NCBI GenBank assembly: GCA_904066235.2
Contig: CAJFCV020000002.1
Location: forward strand, 1,612,001-1,676,000
DNA: 64,000 bases
Origin: Bursaphelenchus xylophilus
Lineage: Eukaryota; Nematoda; Chromadorea; Rhabditida; Aphelenchoididae
Direction: 5' to 3'
Both the position numbers and the translations under genes were made by a program. Positions 32,201-42,622 of the stretch are shown here, one piece after another; the first letter of the stretch is position 1; each line of letters begins with the position of its first letter. The notes beneath the pieces are model-generated. The model was not told the origin of the DNA. It ran no database searches and saw only the letters and a list, made by a program, of their open reading frames with translations.

Positions 32201-34410
32201 GTCGTACATTCCGTATTGGTCAGTGGAGGGCATACACTCAACGGGCATGCTAAGAAAATGTACTGTTAAAAACTGGAGGCAAAAAAACATACGAACGCCT
32301 CCCTTGCTTCCATCTGGACATGTTTCTGGTGGAGTTGTCGTCCACGGAGTGCTTGTGGTTGTAATTATAGGACCTGTAAGAAATAAGACTACTCAACGGA
32401 GAAACTTACAGCAGACTTTCTTTCCGGCTACCGTGGTACACTCTGTATTGCTCAGTGGTGAACAAACGCCGAGAGCGCAAGCTGAAAAAGAACCGTTGGC
32501 GTGAAAGGGAAATGCCTATGGCGTGTTTTAAAAGAAAAACTAACATGACCCGACCGGACTGCCGTCTGGGCAAGTCGCTGGAGGCGTTGTTGTCCAAGGA
32601 GTTGTAGGCGTTGTGACAATTGGGCAACACATCTTCCATCCGTTGACTGTTGTACATTGCGTATTGGTTAATGGAGGGCATACATTTAACGGACAGGCTG
32701 AAAATATTGTTAAAGAGAGGAATTAAAAACATACGAACGCTCCCCTTGCTTCCATCTGGACATGTTTCTGGTGGTGTGGTGGTCCAGGGTGTTGTCGGAG
32801 TGGTAACAATCGGACAGCAAGCTTTCTTCCCACCAACATCGACGCATTCTGTGTTACTGAAGGGAGGGCACCTTCCGAGGGTACATCCTAAATGCAGTTT
32901 GTAAATTACTGTTTTAATTGATTGGGTTATGCAAATAATAGCATAATTATGCAATATGGTAAATATGTTCTCTTCCCAACACGTGATTTGATCTCGATTT
33001 ATAATCTAGACGCCCGAACATGTATTGTTCAAACGGAAAGACCCAAATGTTTTTTACATACCCGTGTTTGCAGAGCTGCCATCAGGACATTTCGGCGGTT
33101 CTGTTGTCGTTTCCAGCTTTGAACCTAAATTATATGTAGGGAAATTATATGTGCCCGTAGGTGTATAAAAGAAGCAAGTCAAAGCGGAACGACTTACAAC
33201 AAAAACTGCTCCAGCCAATCTTGACGCACTCCTGACTGCTCAGCAGACAACTTCCTGTTGGGCATGCTAAAAAATGTTTTTTACATTGCTTCAGTAGAAC
33301 AGTTCGTCGTGAAGGAATTAATAGAATTATTATACGGTAGTATTTAACTTTGGTTGTAAAATTTGGTTAAGTTTTTAAAAATGGCCAGGCAAGACATGGC
33401 TCTAGCGCCGGCCCGAGGAAAATTTAAGACGGCCCGGGGGCCGGGCCGACCTTTTCCGACACCTAATAGTTATAATTCTGATGTGAGTCTCGAAGCGAAA
33501 ATTGGGCTGGCCAATAAATTCAAAACGCTATGCCCAGACGCAATTTGTCTCTTAATACTGTAGAGACATACGGTCGTTGGCAATTTTTTTCAACAAAAAA
33601 TTCTTAATTTTTATATAAAACAAGAATGTAACATCTATAAAATTGCTGAATAAAGATTTACATTGACGCCCAGGCTCCGGGTGAGGCCGAGTGAATTCCA
33701 AGCTGCTCCGGGCTCATTTCTTCCAGCCCGGCCCCAGAGCCATGTCTTGACCAGGTAGAAGTTGACAAGAAACGTAACCCAAGTGCGACGCTCAGATTTT
33801 CTTTAAAATTTTTAAACGCCTCGGGCGTATGCTATACGTATTGATAGGTTTGAGATTTTAACTCGGTTTTGCAAGCGCAGCGGAAACATTCAACAATGTT
33901 TACGTTCAAGAGACTACGCGGAAAGCGGAAAGCGGTCGCAGAGAAAAGCGCTTTTTAGCAAAATCTTTATCAGTTTTATGCGAAAAAAGTCAATTTTGTG
34001 AGAAAAGTTTACCCTCTACTGTAGAAACAGGCATAAAGCTTCTCATGACAAATGAGCTTGGGTATGTCCACTGAATAATTTTCTAACTGTATAAAATTTA
34101 GTCGAGTTAAGAAAATTTAGGCGCATAGACTTTAGAATTTTTGCCCAATCAGCAATTAAAAAAAACTTAATTTTAATTACATTTTGATGTTAGAAATGTT
34201 TACTGAATCGGGGTCTCCCAAGATTGTGGCCTGTATGCCCATATCCTGCCGCAAAGATTTTCCTTACAGAAGTTACTTTAACATCTTCTCTACAAAGAGA
34301 ATTTACTTACGCTGTCCAGGTATCCCGCCATTCGGACACATTGCTGACTTCGTTTTTTTAACCAATATGATAAAAACAACAAACTGGAAGCATGCCCAGA
34401 TGGCGTTCAT
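26297..34410 (-). CDS. Secreted multi-module cysteine-rich, mucin-like, triple-ShKT protein (about 40 exons)
   Basis: Exon 1 (34311-34410, ATG at 34408-34410) encodes a signal peptide (MNAIWACFQFVVFIILV) and CPNGGIPG. Then come about 22 modules of six cysteines, pattern C-x9-C-x4-C-x7-C-x8-C-C with small variation, each starting CPDGS and ending VCC or FCC, joined by TTTP-rich linkers. Module exons start and end in phase 1 (for example 33196-33266, 32407-32480, 28563-28636, 28159-28231). Exon 26773-27743 holds a Thr/Pro-rich tract of about 240 residues, a full ShKT domain and half of a second; 26575-26706 and the last exon 26297-26410 complete the second and third ShKT domains, ending PKLG-stop. 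AATAAA at 26242-26247. The modules resemble nematode CC/DX or lustrin-type repeats; the family is not certain. Likely an extracellular surface, mucus or defence protein. I treat it as one gene; a break within the array cannot be excluded. Confidence 0.78.
27025..27740 (-). repeat. Coding minisatellite for Thr/Pro mucin tract
   Basis: Imperfect short repeats of 9-12 bp (plus-strand core GGTGTTGTCGGAGTA-like) encode TTP, STP and TTA triplets over about 240 residues inside one exon. Dense O-glycosylation is expected for such sequence. Confidence 0.85.
30945..32700 (-). repeat. Tandem array of an approximately 450-bp three-exon unit (4 copies)
   Basis: The splice acceptor/exon landmark 'cttacagcagactttctttc' recurs at about 31056, 31503, 31953 and 32405, spacing about 447-452 bp. 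Each unit holds one long exon (CPLNV... to CPDGSPVGS), one short exon (CALGVCSP...VC) and one linker exon (PII/PVI TTT...CPDGSKGG). Introns are nearly identical between copies, as in 'aagaaataagactactcaac'. Confidence 0.85.
33382..33754. repeat. GC-rich palindromic element in intron 1
   Basis: Left end GGCCAGGCAAGACATGGCTC with 'cccgaggaaaa' and 'gggccggg'; the right end mirrors it with 'agcccggccccagagccatg' and TCTTGACC. Much richer in G+C than its surroundings. Confidence 0.7.
33777..34055. repeat. P2 repeat in intron 1 of the cysteine-rich gene
   Basis: Begins GTGCGACGCTCAGATTTTCT and has the 'gagaaaagcgctttttagc' and 'gtagaaacaggcataaagc' landmarks. The right half is lost. Confidence 0.7.
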
Positions 34411-34811
34411 TGTGTTGGGAACCCGACAAAAAAACTAAATGAGTCAACATTATCATATCCGTGTTTTATATCTCATTTGCGACATGTCATATTTGTGACC
34501 CATATTTGTGCAGCCGGCACAGTACAGAGAACAAATGTTAAACGCCCGCAATTGCGGCTGTTCGGAGATTTACTTTGAACTTTGTGCGATACAGGGGAAA
34601 TTTGTTCAATTGGATTTGTTGGGCTTATGGACTGAGCATTACGTATTCTCCTGCACTTTGATGTTGATTTAAAGCGGGCGACTGCATTTGAACCAATATG
34701 CTGAGACCAAGTCTCTTCTGATACGTTGTGCTTTGATTTTTAAATTGACTTGTCACAAAATTATTCAAGTTACACGTAAAAATGATGACATAAGTTTAAG
34801 TATTTCTTTAT
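34411..34811. other. Intergenic region, 400 bp
   Basis: Upstream flank of the cysteine-rich gene meeting the 3' end of receptor D. Nothing further seen. Confidence 0.4.
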
Positions 34812-36487
34812 TTACGAAAAAATCTCGTCCGTTGCCACAGAATTTCCCTGGAAAAACTTGACCCTGGACAGCACCGGATTCGAACGCTTGAAACAAGAGA
34901 GCTTCAGCAAGAACATTCGATATGGCTTCACAACAAACAGCAATATTGCACACTCAGACATGGAATGCAGACCGATTACACACAAGACCACCAGAATTAT
35001 CGTGTTTTGGTAAGCGGGATGAATGAATAACATAAACAACCAAATAAAGAAAGGAATGCCGACGAAAATAATTAGACTAGCCAACTGCAGCGCCCACGCG
35101 AGCAGGAGTCGACGATGAATTCGTTGAAAGGAGATGCGAGCAATGTTGTCGGTCCGTAGAAAGTTGCGTAGCGTCAAATATGCCAACACTGACACGCCCA
35201 AGGTGAAGAAAATACCCAGTAAGACGACGGATGCAATGAAATAGTCCACTCGACCTCCGTATTTGTCATCGTGAACCCAGTAGCAAACCAATGACGTTTC
35301 TTTACGAATGATGTCGGAATAATCGGGGCGGTTGAGCGAGATGTCGTGTTTTATCTGATCTTGAGGTATTTCGGTTTTGGATAGCGTCCACTGAAAACAA
35401 AATTTATGACGCTTTGACTTTTATTTCTTCGATAATAGAATCAAACGTTTCCTGGAGCCATTGAAGTTCCCCCAATTTGAAAGCCATACAAACTTGTTTT
35501 GGGCAATGATTTTTAGCCCCATTTTCTAGGTAAGCAAACAAAAGTACGTGCTTTTTTCGGGTTTTCTAACAGCACTATTCTCACAATTTGTGGAATGTAA
35601 ATGTCAACTTCCTTATGAATTCAAGTCACCGGCTGTTTTGAGATTCAAGGATTTTTTACTCACTTATTCCGGACATAGACTAAAGACGAAACTTTTATGA
35701 AGTTGAAACAAAAATATGTATTTTTGAAGCACCGATTTTGATTCACTTTGAACTAAGTATATAGAATCGGATACTTCCAGAAGTCCTAGAAAAGAGTTGT
35801 CAATATAAAAATTTCTATGAAACATCACTTCTACGGTCCTAAAAGGTCCGGAGTCTATTGGGCCACTCATAGAGCAAAAACCAAAAATCTAAAAATGCTA
35901 CTGCATACCTACAATCTCGAGCCTCCCGCAAAGCTTGTTTTATGTTGATTTAGCCGAATTTTCCAACCCCTGAGACATGCAATGTAATGAAAAATTGAAT
36001 TAAAACGAAGCAAACTTACAAGGACCGTTGCGTCAATGCTGATAAACGTACTAACCAACAACGCAATATTCAGCCATTTTGGGTATCCAAGAAATTGCTG
36101 AATCCCACTCCACGAAGGCGGCAAAGATTTCAAATATCGATAAAACAAGGCCGTTAGCAGCGACATGAATTTATAATAAGACAAGACGACAACTACATTA
36201 ATCAGAGTTCGGGTTGACGTGTAGTTGGCGCCTCTTAACGGGCCCGCCGAATAAGCGCAACTAAATGGGAGCAGCGTCACCGGCTGCAGCAGCAAGTAGC
36301 CGGCATCAAAGGCGTAGCTGGCAATGATTTCGTTGTAAATGAATAGCTTGTACACACCCATGTTTTTGGGAGAGACCTTGGCCACAACGAAAATCGTAAG
36401 GCATACCGTAAAAGTGGACACAACAAAGGTCAATCCCTGGAAAATACTGTAGAATTCAATGTAGACCGGGTCCGGAAGCTCCACCAT
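34812..36487 (-). CDS. Str-superfamily-like 7TM chemoreceptor D, 348 aa
   Basis: Exon 1 is 36020-36487 (156 codons, ATG at 36485-36487); exon 2 is 34812-35390 (TAA). Landmarks in exon 1: KVSPKNMGVYKLFIYNEII, CAYSAGPLRGANY and YRYLKSLPPSW; in exon 2: EIPQDQIKHDIS, ETSLVCYWVHDDKYGG, HRRLLLAWALQL and HSMSEC...KPYRMF. Hydropathy suggests seven membrane spans, four before and three after the phase-0 intron (629 bp). The stop codon overlaps an AATAAA hexamer at 34807-34812. Chemosensory GPCR of the same set as A-C, E and F; ligand unknown. Confidence 0.86.
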
Positions 36488-37760
36488 TCGGAAAGCGCAC
36501 CGGTCCCTTGTGACTGATACAATTGCCTGAGGGTGTAATTAGAGTAACTTTCACAAAGCACCTGCCAATTTGGGCAACCTTCGTAAACGCATTAACAGTT
36601 GAACAATTGAGACGCACACGTATAGTTACTCGATTACTCTAACGACTTTAAAGACCATATACGATCAAATAATTTACACATCCGCCAAAATATGGTATGC
36701 GTCTTGACCGTATTTTTTAGCAAATGTACAGGTGGGAGGGCGAAATGGGAGATTGTAGTCCCGAGCCGCCAACGAGGAAGGGAAACAGACCCGGCCGCAA
36801 GGATGTGAAAACATGTAATTGTAGCCTTGTATTACATGTTTTTACGCGCATTTCCTCCAGTCTGTAATTAGCGCAGCTTTAATTACCGTTCGAAAATCAC
36901 GTTTAGAGTGCGGTTTTAGTAACGGCTAAATTAATCATGTGAGTGAGATGATAGTTTTGTCTTCGGAAAACGTCAGTTGCTTCTACAGTGGCGGACCTGA
37001 GCAAAAAACGCACCATTTTGCATCCGGGAAGTATAAAAAAAGTAGCAAAATACCTACCCCTCGATGTGAAAAAACTCCGATTTCTAAAGCGTCCTTTTTG
37101 TAAGGGAGAGGGAGCACCCTTCAAAAAAGGATTCTTTTTAGTTGGAGAGGGAGGCATTTTGCTACATTTTTTGATACTTCCTGGATGCAAAATGATACGT
37201 TTTTTTGTCACTGGATCCGGTCCGTCGCTGTAATTTAATTTTTGAGACCATAACCGTTATTTTGCAAGATTTTATGGGGTTTTTCGAAAAAACATCGTTT
37301 TTTCATTCACAGAATATCGCCACACGGAGTCTTCCGTCCCATCTTGTCACTTCGCCCACCTTATACCGGTTAACCTCAAACAAAACGTCAAAAATGAATT
37401 TTTCGTAGGCTTTCTCAACGAGAAGAAAAGCGTTTTTTCCGAATTATATTTTATCTTTTTTGTGAACTGCGACACTTCGTCTGGACGAAACTCAAAAGTG
37501 GGCGGGAGACATTTTCGGTCTATTTTGAGCTGCCATTCGCCGCAAACTTCACAAAGGACTACCGTTTTATCAAACAAGGCCAACAACAAACACGACACTG
37601 TCACATTCTGATGTCAACGTATTTTGAAAGCAACAGTTCTGAAAGTGCTGCTATTCCCAAAAAACGTTTTTGTATTTTTATGCCCGCATAAATTTTACAA
37701 CCGAAAATTTAAGCATTACAATAACCGGTCTTCCCTCATTTTTGAGTTTACCAATTCCAT
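36488..37760. other. Intergenic region with P1 repeat
   Basis: P1 copy at 36984-37232. The rest shows no ATG-initiated ORF with family or splice support. Confidence 0.5.
36984..37232. repeat. P1 palindromic MITE
   Basis: TA-flanked; left TACAGTGGCGGACC, right GGTCCGTCGCTGTA; mirrored CATCCGGGAAGT/ACTTCCTGGATG. A short deletion removes 'tccagtggc' from the left arm. Confidence 0.85.
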
Positions 37761-39461
37761 CTAGAAAACGGCGTGAAAAGCGCTTGTTTTTTCCGTTTTT
37801 ACCGACTTCTTCGTCTTTCCGTTAATATACACTACTCGTATTGAGATATCGGTCTGGACACAGCACGGTCTTTGAAAACACCAAACCTTTTGACAGAGAT
37901 ACTTCCGATATGGAGTGATAACCAACACCAAAATTGAGCATTCCACCATGGAATGGACGCCACACATACACAGCGAAATCAGCAGAAGACAATTCTCGTA
38001 TGGTGGATGAAAGATCAACATAAAAATCCATAAAACAAATGGGATGACACAGAAAATTAAAAGACTGGCTAGCTGAAGCCCCCAGGAAATTAAGAGCATT
38101 CGGTGTACCCGTTGAAATGACGGATTCATAAAGCCATTCCCAAAGCGGGAAAAACTGCGGATTGTCAACGACGCAAGCACAATAATCACTGCTGCAAATA
38201 AAATAAAGACCAGAACAACGGCGGCAAGGAAGTACACCGCATGCCCGCCATATCTCTGATCTTCCAGCCAATAACAGATCAGCGAGTTCTCGTTTTGGAC
38301 GACATAGGCGAATTCTTTCGAAATCAGGGAGATGTTATGTTTCACTTCATCTTGAGGAATCTCGAGTTGCGCGAATGTCGTCTGCAAAGATTATTGATGT
38401 CTAAAGTTTAATGATTTTTTTATGAAGGAAAAAAATATCCGTCGAGTGAAATTATGGAGATTAGACAGGGCTCCACAAAAATAGAAGCCCTAGTTCACAC
38501 TTATGTTGGACAATTTTTACAAGGAAAGTGTTACTTTTATGGAGTCTCCTACTTTTAGACGAAACAAAAATTCCTTGTGCTGACCAAGAATATTTAAAAA
38601 TTAGCTGCTCAATTTTATGTTTTTGGGGTGAAAAATCAATCGCAGGTTGACTGAAACTCCTACATAAACCCATATTCTTCTTTATCAGCATTATTTTTCG
38701 GATTTTTTGAGGTATGTCCCGTCTAAAAGTAGGAGCCCCCATAAAAGTTCTTTCTTTGTCAAAAGCGAAGCCCACGCTCAGGTCCAGAACGTGAGACCTT
38801 GAACTTGAACTCCAGAACTTTCACGAGTTCAAGCTGAGGGTCAAGTTCAAATTCAAGCTCGATAGTTTTTGAGCTTGACCTCAAATTCGACCATTTCTGA
38901 AGCCCTGATCTATATATTTCGGCTCATAACTTATTTTAAAACTAAGCGCCTCTTTTGGCCAACTTGCTCTTGAAACATTTTCTGGCGGCTTACCGTCATC
39001 ATCAAATCCATCAACACGCCAGCAAGTACAATTAAAGAGATATTAAACCATCGTGGAAAATCCAAAAACATTAGTAGCCCGTTTCCAACAGGGGGCAATG
39101 CTTTCAAGTATCGATAAAACAAAGTGGCCGTAAGCGAAATAAATTTGTAATACGACAGGCAGAGAACGGCCTTCACAAAAGCACTAGTCAGCTTGAAATT
39201 TGCCTGTCGAAATGGCCCGGCCGAATAGACGCAACTGAATGGAAGTAGTGGCACTGGCTGAAGCGTAAGATACGCAACATCAAATAGGTAGCTGCCAATA
39301 ACTTCATTGAAGATGAACCACTTGTAAACGCTCATAGTTTTGGGAGAGGCCTTGGCGACAACGAACAATGTGCAGCCGACAATAACTGTGGACAAAAGCA
39401 GCGAGAGGTCTTGAATATGACCGTAAAAGGCGACATTTCTCGGAGTTGGCAACCCTGACAT
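37761..39461 (-). CDS. Str-superfamily-like 7TM chemoreceptor E, 362 aa
   Basis: Exon 1 is 38994-39461; ATG at 39459-39461 (MSGLPTP) makes it 156 codons, matching B, D and F. Exon 2 is 37761-38381 (TAG). Landmarks: KASPKTMSVYKWFIFNEVIGS, CVYSAGPFRQANF, YRYLKALPPVG, EIPQDEVKHNISL, HRMLLISWGLQL and HSMVEC...TPYRKY, then a long Lys/Thr-rich cytosolic tail. The 612-bp phase-0 intron contains an inverted-repeat pair (about 38530-38563 with 38704-38745). Ligand unknown. Confidence 0.86.
38530..38745. repeat. Short inverted repeat in receptor E intron
   Basis: ACTTTTATGGAGTCTCCTAC and TTTTAGACG at the left are mirrored by CGTCTAAAAGTAGGAG and CCCCATAAAAGT at the right. Likely a further small palindromic element. 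Confidence 0.6.
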
Positions 39462-39894
39462 ATGTACGTTGATAAAGAAACAGAAGAACAAATGGTCCAA
39501 GAGTTAAAAGACCACTAGACGGGACGTTGAAAAAAGCGATGTGATTAACAAAGAGCAGCTGGACTGTTAGGTTTACGCTAACCATTAATTGAATCGTACT
39601 ATGAACCTCGAATATTTATTGAACCACTTAGTCAGTTGACTTAATATTATGTGTAATACAATCCATAAAAGGCGATTATGTCTCGCTGCGGCAGCCGAGC
39701 ATATTCAAAAAATGATTTTTGGGTTCATCTGAAATAATGCATGTTCCCAAAGGTTTCATGCTAAAATTGTACCCGAAAAGTGCAAATCTATGTACGACCG
39801 TTACCTCCGCCAGAGAAACTAACAATAAGCGTTATAGGCGTTCCAAGGTTGAGAATCCTTGGGCTATATTCTACGACCTTTCATTTTAACCCTT

Positions 39895-40117
39895 TACAAT
39901 AGCGGAACAGTGACAACAAAGTAACATTTTGCATCCAGGAGGTATCAAGGAATGTCGCAAAATGCCTCCCTCTCTAAGTGAAAAACTTCCGATTTGAAAG
40001 TCGTTCTTTTGGAATAGGAGTTCTTCACTTGGAGAGGAAGGTATTTTTCGATATTTACTGATACTTCCCGGACGCAAAATGAAACGCTTTTTGCCACTGG
40101 ATCAGGCCGCCACTGTA
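39895..40117. repeat. P1 palindromic MITE
   Basis: Left TACAATAGCGGA (diverged), right GGATCAGGCCGCCACTGTA; mirrored 'gcatccaggaggtatc' and 'gatacttcccggacgc'. Lies between receptors E and F. Confidence 0.8.
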
Positions 40118-40351
40118 GATTCTACTTACACGACTACAAATAATCCGTGAAAAAATCCCTTGTCCGTTAAAATAAACAGAACATGTTATGTCATAATTTT
40201 TACTGTTCGATCCCCCTTATTTGTTGGCATTCTTACAAAAGTGTAAAAACTCAATTCAAGAACATTGTATGTAGACTCATTCTTGGAGAACCTGTCCTAT
40301 ACTAGAAAATACACGCTAGTAAAACCACCAAAATTTTCTCAAAGCCGTTTA

Positions 40352-41857
40352 TTAGATAACACTGTGAACACTGCGATTATCGATCATACTTCTTGCCTTC
40401 CCACTAATATACACAACCCGTACAGCAATATCACGCCGTGATTTGCGTTTCAAGATTTCCCATCTGATGTAATTACGGAATGGAGTGACTACAATTAGTA
40501 ATATTGCGCATTCCGCCATTGAATGAAGTCCACACATGCTTAACGTGACCAGCGACAAATAGTTTTCGTATGATGGATGGAAAATCAACATTAAAATTAA
40601 AACCCCAAAAGGGATTCCAATGAAAATTACGAGACTTGAGAGCTGAAGTCCCCAAGAGATTAGCAGAATTCGATGAACCCGCTGGAATGACAAGTGCATT
40701 ACACTGCTCTCTGATTTCAAAAAATTCTGAACGGTTAGATAGGCCAACACAAAGATGATGATAATGAAGAGAGTGTAGATGATGAGGAGTGCCACCAGAA
40801 CGTAAGCGCCATTCTCGCCAAATTTCCCGGCTTCCAGGTTGAGCCAATAGCAAATTAACGATGGCTCGTTATGCGTGACAAAAGCGTAAACTTGCGATTT
40901 GGAGGAAACGTAGAATTTGACGTGTTCTTGTCCTATCTCTGCTTTGGAGAGAGCCGCCTTAAAATGTGTTATATTTATGTAATGTTTGTCATGTGGCTTC
41001 CGAACGGCTGTAGAGATAATTGTTGGTTGCTAGCAGACTTTGTTTGTCAATACATATAAATATTTATATAATACGTATATAATATAATATTAAAAAGGTT
41101 ATAGTACATAGACAGTACATCTATTTTTAAATCGCGTCTTTTACACAACAAAACGTGCAGAAATTGACTTTGCCTATTTTTTCAATAAAGGTGGAGAAAA
41201 AATATCTACACGAGTACCAATCATTACGATATTTCTTTCGGCATTATCGCTTTTTTTGTGGCAGGAGACAAAAAAAACCTTTTTTGGCATTTCGCTTCCC
41301 AAGGAAAAGTGGATTTAAAAGTAGCTGTACGGGCCATTGACATCAAAATCAACGCTTTACAAAACAGTCTAGCTACAGTTTGCACTTACCAACATGATCG
41401 TAATCAATAGTAGCCAGACAAAAACAATCAGCATCGCATTTACCCATCTAGAGTAATCCAAAAAGTTGAGTCTTCGCTTTCCATTCGGCGGCAACGACTT
41501 TAAATATCGATAGAACAGCGCCGCCGTCAAGGAGACGAATTTGTAATAAGCCAAACACAGAACAATAGCAACCAGCATTTTTGTGAACTTGTAATTTGCA
41601 TAGCGAAACGGACCAGCCGTGTATGCGCAGCTGTAAGGCAATATGAGCACTGGTTGGAACAAAAGATAGGCCGCGTCGAAGGCGTAGCTCCCGATAACTT
41701 CGTTGAAGATGAACCACTGATAAACACCCATATTTTTGGGCGACGCTTTCGCCACAACAATCAATGTTAGGACCACCATAATCGTTGACAACAGAAGCGC
41801 AAAATATTGGAAATTACTGTAGATAGAAATATGATATTGCTCGGGGAGTGGCGACAT
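40352..41857 (-). CDS. Str-superfamily-like 7TM chemoreceptor F, 357 aa
   Basis: Exon 1 is 41390-41857 (156 codons, ATG at 41855-41857); exon 2 is 40352-40957, starting after an AAG acceptor, TAA at 40352-40354. Landmarks: KASPKNMGVYQWFIFNEVIGS, CAYTAGPFRYANY, YRYLKSLPPNGK, EIGQEHVKFYVS, HRILLISWGLQL and HSMAEC...TPFRNY. PYR is replaced by PFR at the end of TM7, unlike the five paralogues. AATAAA overlaps the stop codon (40348-40353). The closest relatives in the window are D and E. Ligand unknown. Confidence 0.86.
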
Positions 41858-42186
41858 ATTTGGAAATGACAGACAGTCGAGAGAACGTGGATTTTTGCCT
41901 AGTTTGTGTCACTAATCATAAAAGAATTTACGAGGAATCTGGTGTTTGGTATTAAATTTACGCTGCCACGTAAGTTAATTATAACGAACAAATACAATAG
42001 TGCCTTGCCTTGCCGAACTTGCGATTTTGAAGTTCAGTTTCTTTGGATTTGAAGATTCTGATAACTCAGTTTATGAACAAATAAGTCTATACCCTAAAAA
42101 CTTCTGGATGAGCGAGTACACTGTCAAGAGTTTGCGGCCAAATTTTTTACTATTTTAAATTTTACCACGCTTGCCAAAAAGGTCAA

Positions 42187-42330
42187 TAGCTACTAGTCCG
42201 TTCGTAAAGTCGCTGGAACGATTTCGGCAACCTGCACTGTGCAAGAAAACTCAGGGTGCGGGCGACAGCCCAAAAAAGCCTATTGCACTGTGCAAAAAGC
42301 CAAAAATTCCACAGTGCAAAGTTAACTTCC
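42187..42330. repeat. P4 element, left half
   Basis: Starts 'actagtccgttcgtaaagtc' like the full copy at 44326, with internal 'cactgtgcaa' repeats. The right end is not found. Confidence 0.5.
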
Positions 42331-42467
42331 GTTTTCGCGGAGTGCATGTCGCCGAAATCAAGCGACTTTCCGGACGGGCCTTATTGGACAAAGACTCAAC
42401 TAGGCACATCATCTGCTCTGCAGCGAATCTTTTTGGCCAACAATGATGCCATATACTTCACTGATGT

Positions 42468-42622
42468 AATCAGTCTGCCAGGAAAATAATGAGCACAATG
42501 CCATTGCGCTAATCGCGTCGCTGAAATAAAAAAAGTGATTTTGTCGCGACACGATTCATTTTCTTGGCGGCGAAGCGTTTTTCGATGCTACAGAGTGCCC
42601 ATTATTTTCCCGACAGACTGAT
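42468..42622. repeat. P3 palindromic element
   Basis: Left 'cagtctgccaggaaaataat' and right 'attattttcccgacagactg' are inverted repeats around a core with 'tgtcgcgacacgattcat' and 'ggcggcgaagcg'. Confidence 0.75.
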
